Made by a program: the position numbers and the translations under genes
NCBI GenBank assembly: GCA_046154965.1
Contig: JBJXDY010000112.1
Location: 1 to 64,000 of the forward strand
DNA: 64,000 nucleotides
Source: DATKFM01 sp046154965
GTDB lineage: Bacteria > Pseudomonadota > Alphaproteobacteria > Dongiales > Dongiaceae
Direction: 5' to 3'
Shown: one piece after another, positions 62,580 through 64,000 of the stretch
How the letters are laid out: every line of letters starts with the position of its first letter
How positions within the stretch are numbered: the stretch's first letter is position 1
The notes under the pieces: model-generated
What the model saw: the letters and a program-made list of their open reading frames with translations, nothing else
Databases searched by the model: none
Told to the model about the DNA's origin: nothing

Positions 62580-63902
62580 TCAGTCGGCGCGCGCCGCCAG
62601 CGACCGCAGGCGGTCGATCGGCAGCTTGCCAGTGGCGTTGCGCGGCAACTCGGCGACCAGGATGATCTGCCGCGGCACGAAGGCGGGATCGATCCGCTGG
62701 CGCAGCTCCTTGCGGATTTCCGCCTCGGTCGTTCCCTTGGCGACCACCAGGGCGGTCAAGCGCTGAACTTCCGTGCCGTTGCCATTCTCCGGGGCAAAGA
62801 CGATACCGTCCTCGACGCCGTTGATCTCCAGGAGGGTGCGGCTCAGTCCCGAGAGCGAAGTCTTCTTGCCCGCGATGTTGACGATATCGGCGGAGCGGCC
62901 CACGAGCTGGAAGCGGTCGGGTCCCGACATCTCGATCACATCGGCCAGCGGCACCGGCCGCTCCAGGAAACCGGCGTGCACAAAGTGGCGCCCGCCCTCC
63001 GGCCGTAATTGCATGTCGTCCCTGACCTGCCACTCCGAATCCACCGACGGCCGGCGGGTTGCGACAAATCCGGATTCCGTGCAGCCGTAGATTTCGAGGA
63101 TTTGGGCGCCAAGCCGCTGTTCGGTCCGCTGCACAAGGTCGAGGGACAGCGGCGCTGTGGCGCACATGATGACGTCGACGGGCGGAAATTTCGTCGATGA
63201 CAACACGAGGGCGCGCAGATGCACCGGCGTGGTCACCAGGCAGCGGGGCGATGGCGTTTTCGCCAGCGCCGCGCGGACGTCGGCGGGAAACAGCGGCCGG
63301 CTCGTTTCAACTGCCGAACCGCTGAACAATTGCGGCGCAATCGTTGTTTCATAGCCATAACTGTGCCCGGACGGCACTGTGGCGATCACCGACATGGCGT
63401 CGCCGGCGCACCATCCGGTTCGCGCCGCAAGAGCATCCGCCCCGGCGATCAGCGCTTTCCAGGATTTCAGCGTCGCCTGCGGCGTGCCCGTGCTCCCGGA
63501 ACTGAAGGCGTGGATGACGATGCGCTCGGGGTCGACATCCGGCACTTCGGCATGGCCGGCCGAATTGCCACCGGAACGATTCAAGGCGTGGATGCGCATC
63601 CCGGTAACCGGGGCGGCGCCGTCATGGATCACATAAGGCGATGGGTAGGCAGAGGCGAGCGATTCAAGGGAACCGGCCGACGGGCTGCCGGGAAACAAGC
63701 TGGTCTGGCCGCGGATGATAGCGGCGGCGAAAGCCACCAGGAAATTGTAACGGTCCTCGCAGATATTGACGGCGAAGCCGCCATCGGGGAGCGCCGCGGC
63801 GCTGGCGAGCGCATCGGCCAGATACTCAGCTTGCGTGATCGCCGCGCCCTTGCGGATCGCGATCACCCGGTCTGCCCGAAAGCCGCGAATGAGTTCAACC
63901 AT
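62580..63902 (-). CDS. AMP-forming acyl/aryl ligase of the cluster
   Basis: 440-residue adenylating enzyme that would activate an aromatic starter such as a hydroxybenzoate or cinnamate for loading on the carrier protein. Core motif FSSGSTGTPQATLK (P loop), YGCTESG, and the C-terminal LVGRSADIVNIAGKK hinge and PRNATGKLP with the catalytic Lys are present. In aryl polyene clusters this is the ApeH position. The ATG at 63902 overlaps the preceding partial gene by 8 bases. Confidence 0.88.
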   Translation of the reverse strand: MVELIRGFRADRVIAIRKGAAITQAEYLADALASAAALPDGGFAVNICEDRYNFLVAFAAAIIRGQTSLFPGSPSAGSLESLASAYPSPYVIHDGAAPVTGMRIHALNRSGGNSAGHAEVPDVDPERIVIHAFSSGSTGTPQATLKSWKALIAGADALAARTGWCAGDAMSVIATVPSGHSYGYETTIAPQLFSGSAVETSRPLFPADVRAALAKTPSPRCLVTTPVHLRALVLSSTKFPPVDVIMCATAPLSLDLVQRTEQRLGAQILEIYGCTESGFVATRRPSVDSEWQVRDDMQLRPEGGRHFVHAGFLERPVPLADVIEMSGPDRFQLVGRSADIVNIAGKKTSLSGLSRTLLEINGVEDGIVFAPENGNGTEVQRLTALVVAKGTTEAEIRKELRQRIDPAFVPRQIILVAELPRNATGKLPIDRLRSLAARAD

Positions 63903-64000
63903 TTCGGATATTGTCGCCCTGCGGCTCTGGGGCCGCTTGCGGCGGCCAGGCCTGGGGATGGAACATCAGCGACAGCGTGCGCAGGGGCGAGGTGCATTCC
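63895..64000 (-). CDS. partial gene running off the window, unknown
   Basis: The frame ending in TGA at 63895-63897 reads the last ~34 residues of a product (C-terminal end SPLRTLSLMFHPQAWPPQ ... GDNIRNG) and overlaps the AMP ligase start by 8 bases, so it belongs to the same operon. The visible tail is too short to identify; membrane protein or carrier-protein genes occupy this place in other clusters. Confidence 0.45.
   Translation of the reverse strand, partial: ECTSPLRTLSLMFHPQAWPPQAAPEPQGDNIRNG

Overview
The window reads as chromosome of a GC-rich alphaproteobacterium of Rhodospirillales type. The signs are an LdtR-type MarR regulator, a MucR regulator, a ubiquinol-cytochrome c chaperone next to BamE and DUF177-rpmF-plsX-fabH-ihfA-merR, a RibBA whose GTP cyclohydrolase half has lost its zinc cysteines, a potassium-independent proton-pumping pyrophosphatase, and a metal-site variant HemB. 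There is no CRISPR array, integrase, transposase or phage module.

Layout. 0-10.9 kb: mixed metabolic genes (EamA exporter, two alpha/beta hydrolases, a cyanophycinase-type lipoprotein overlapping hemB), then a divergent unit of a SufR-like Fe-S regulator facing a Rieske protein with a large uncharacterised C-terminal region, an SDR and an arylamine N-acetyltransferase, then a soluble HisKA_2 histidine kinase. 11-18.6 kb: metY, ldtR, an iron-type alcohol dehydrogenase, a stand-alone unit for a 29-residue membrane peptide, a degenerate LpxL-like acyltransferase, glutaryl-CoA dehydrogenase and a CGNR regulator. 18.7-26.2 kb: a branched-chain amino acid ABC transporter (two LivH permeases, one with a periplasmic N-terminal extension, plus LivM, G, F, a small membrane protein and the binding protein). 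26.3-34.3 kb: mucR, rpiB, then glyA-nrdR-ribD-ribE-ribBA-ribH-nusB-thiL. 34.3-39 kb: a 1397-residue RTX protein built of three tandem modules, preceded by direct repeats and a candidate small RNA. 39-48.1 kb: MFS carrier, hppA, bamE, the lipid/ribosome/IHF block and tRNA-Pro(GGG). 48.1-53.9 kb: an accessory stretch (polysaccharide lyase, lipase, a lipoprotein/coiled-coil pair, an L,D-transpeptidase-like protein with a CRP-like site upstream). 53.9-64 kb: a leftward operon that resembles aryl polyene/xanthomonadin clusters (AMP ligase, two hot-dog dehydratases, acyltransferase, LolA, MMPL exporter, ketosynthase, chain-length factor, ketoreductase), followed by a Rieske oxygenase and a decayed SDR fragment. 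The cluster continues beyond the window; its acyl carrier proteins are not visible here.

The strongest leads are the aryl-polyene-like operon with a Rieske oxygenase at its end, the SufR/Rieske-fusion unit with a perfect operator palindrome, the putative small RNA or leader upstream of the RTX gene, the 29-residue peptide unit, and the mobile palindrome read in frame into the lolA-like gene. All assignments are made by eye from motifs, lengths and gene order; no database search was run.
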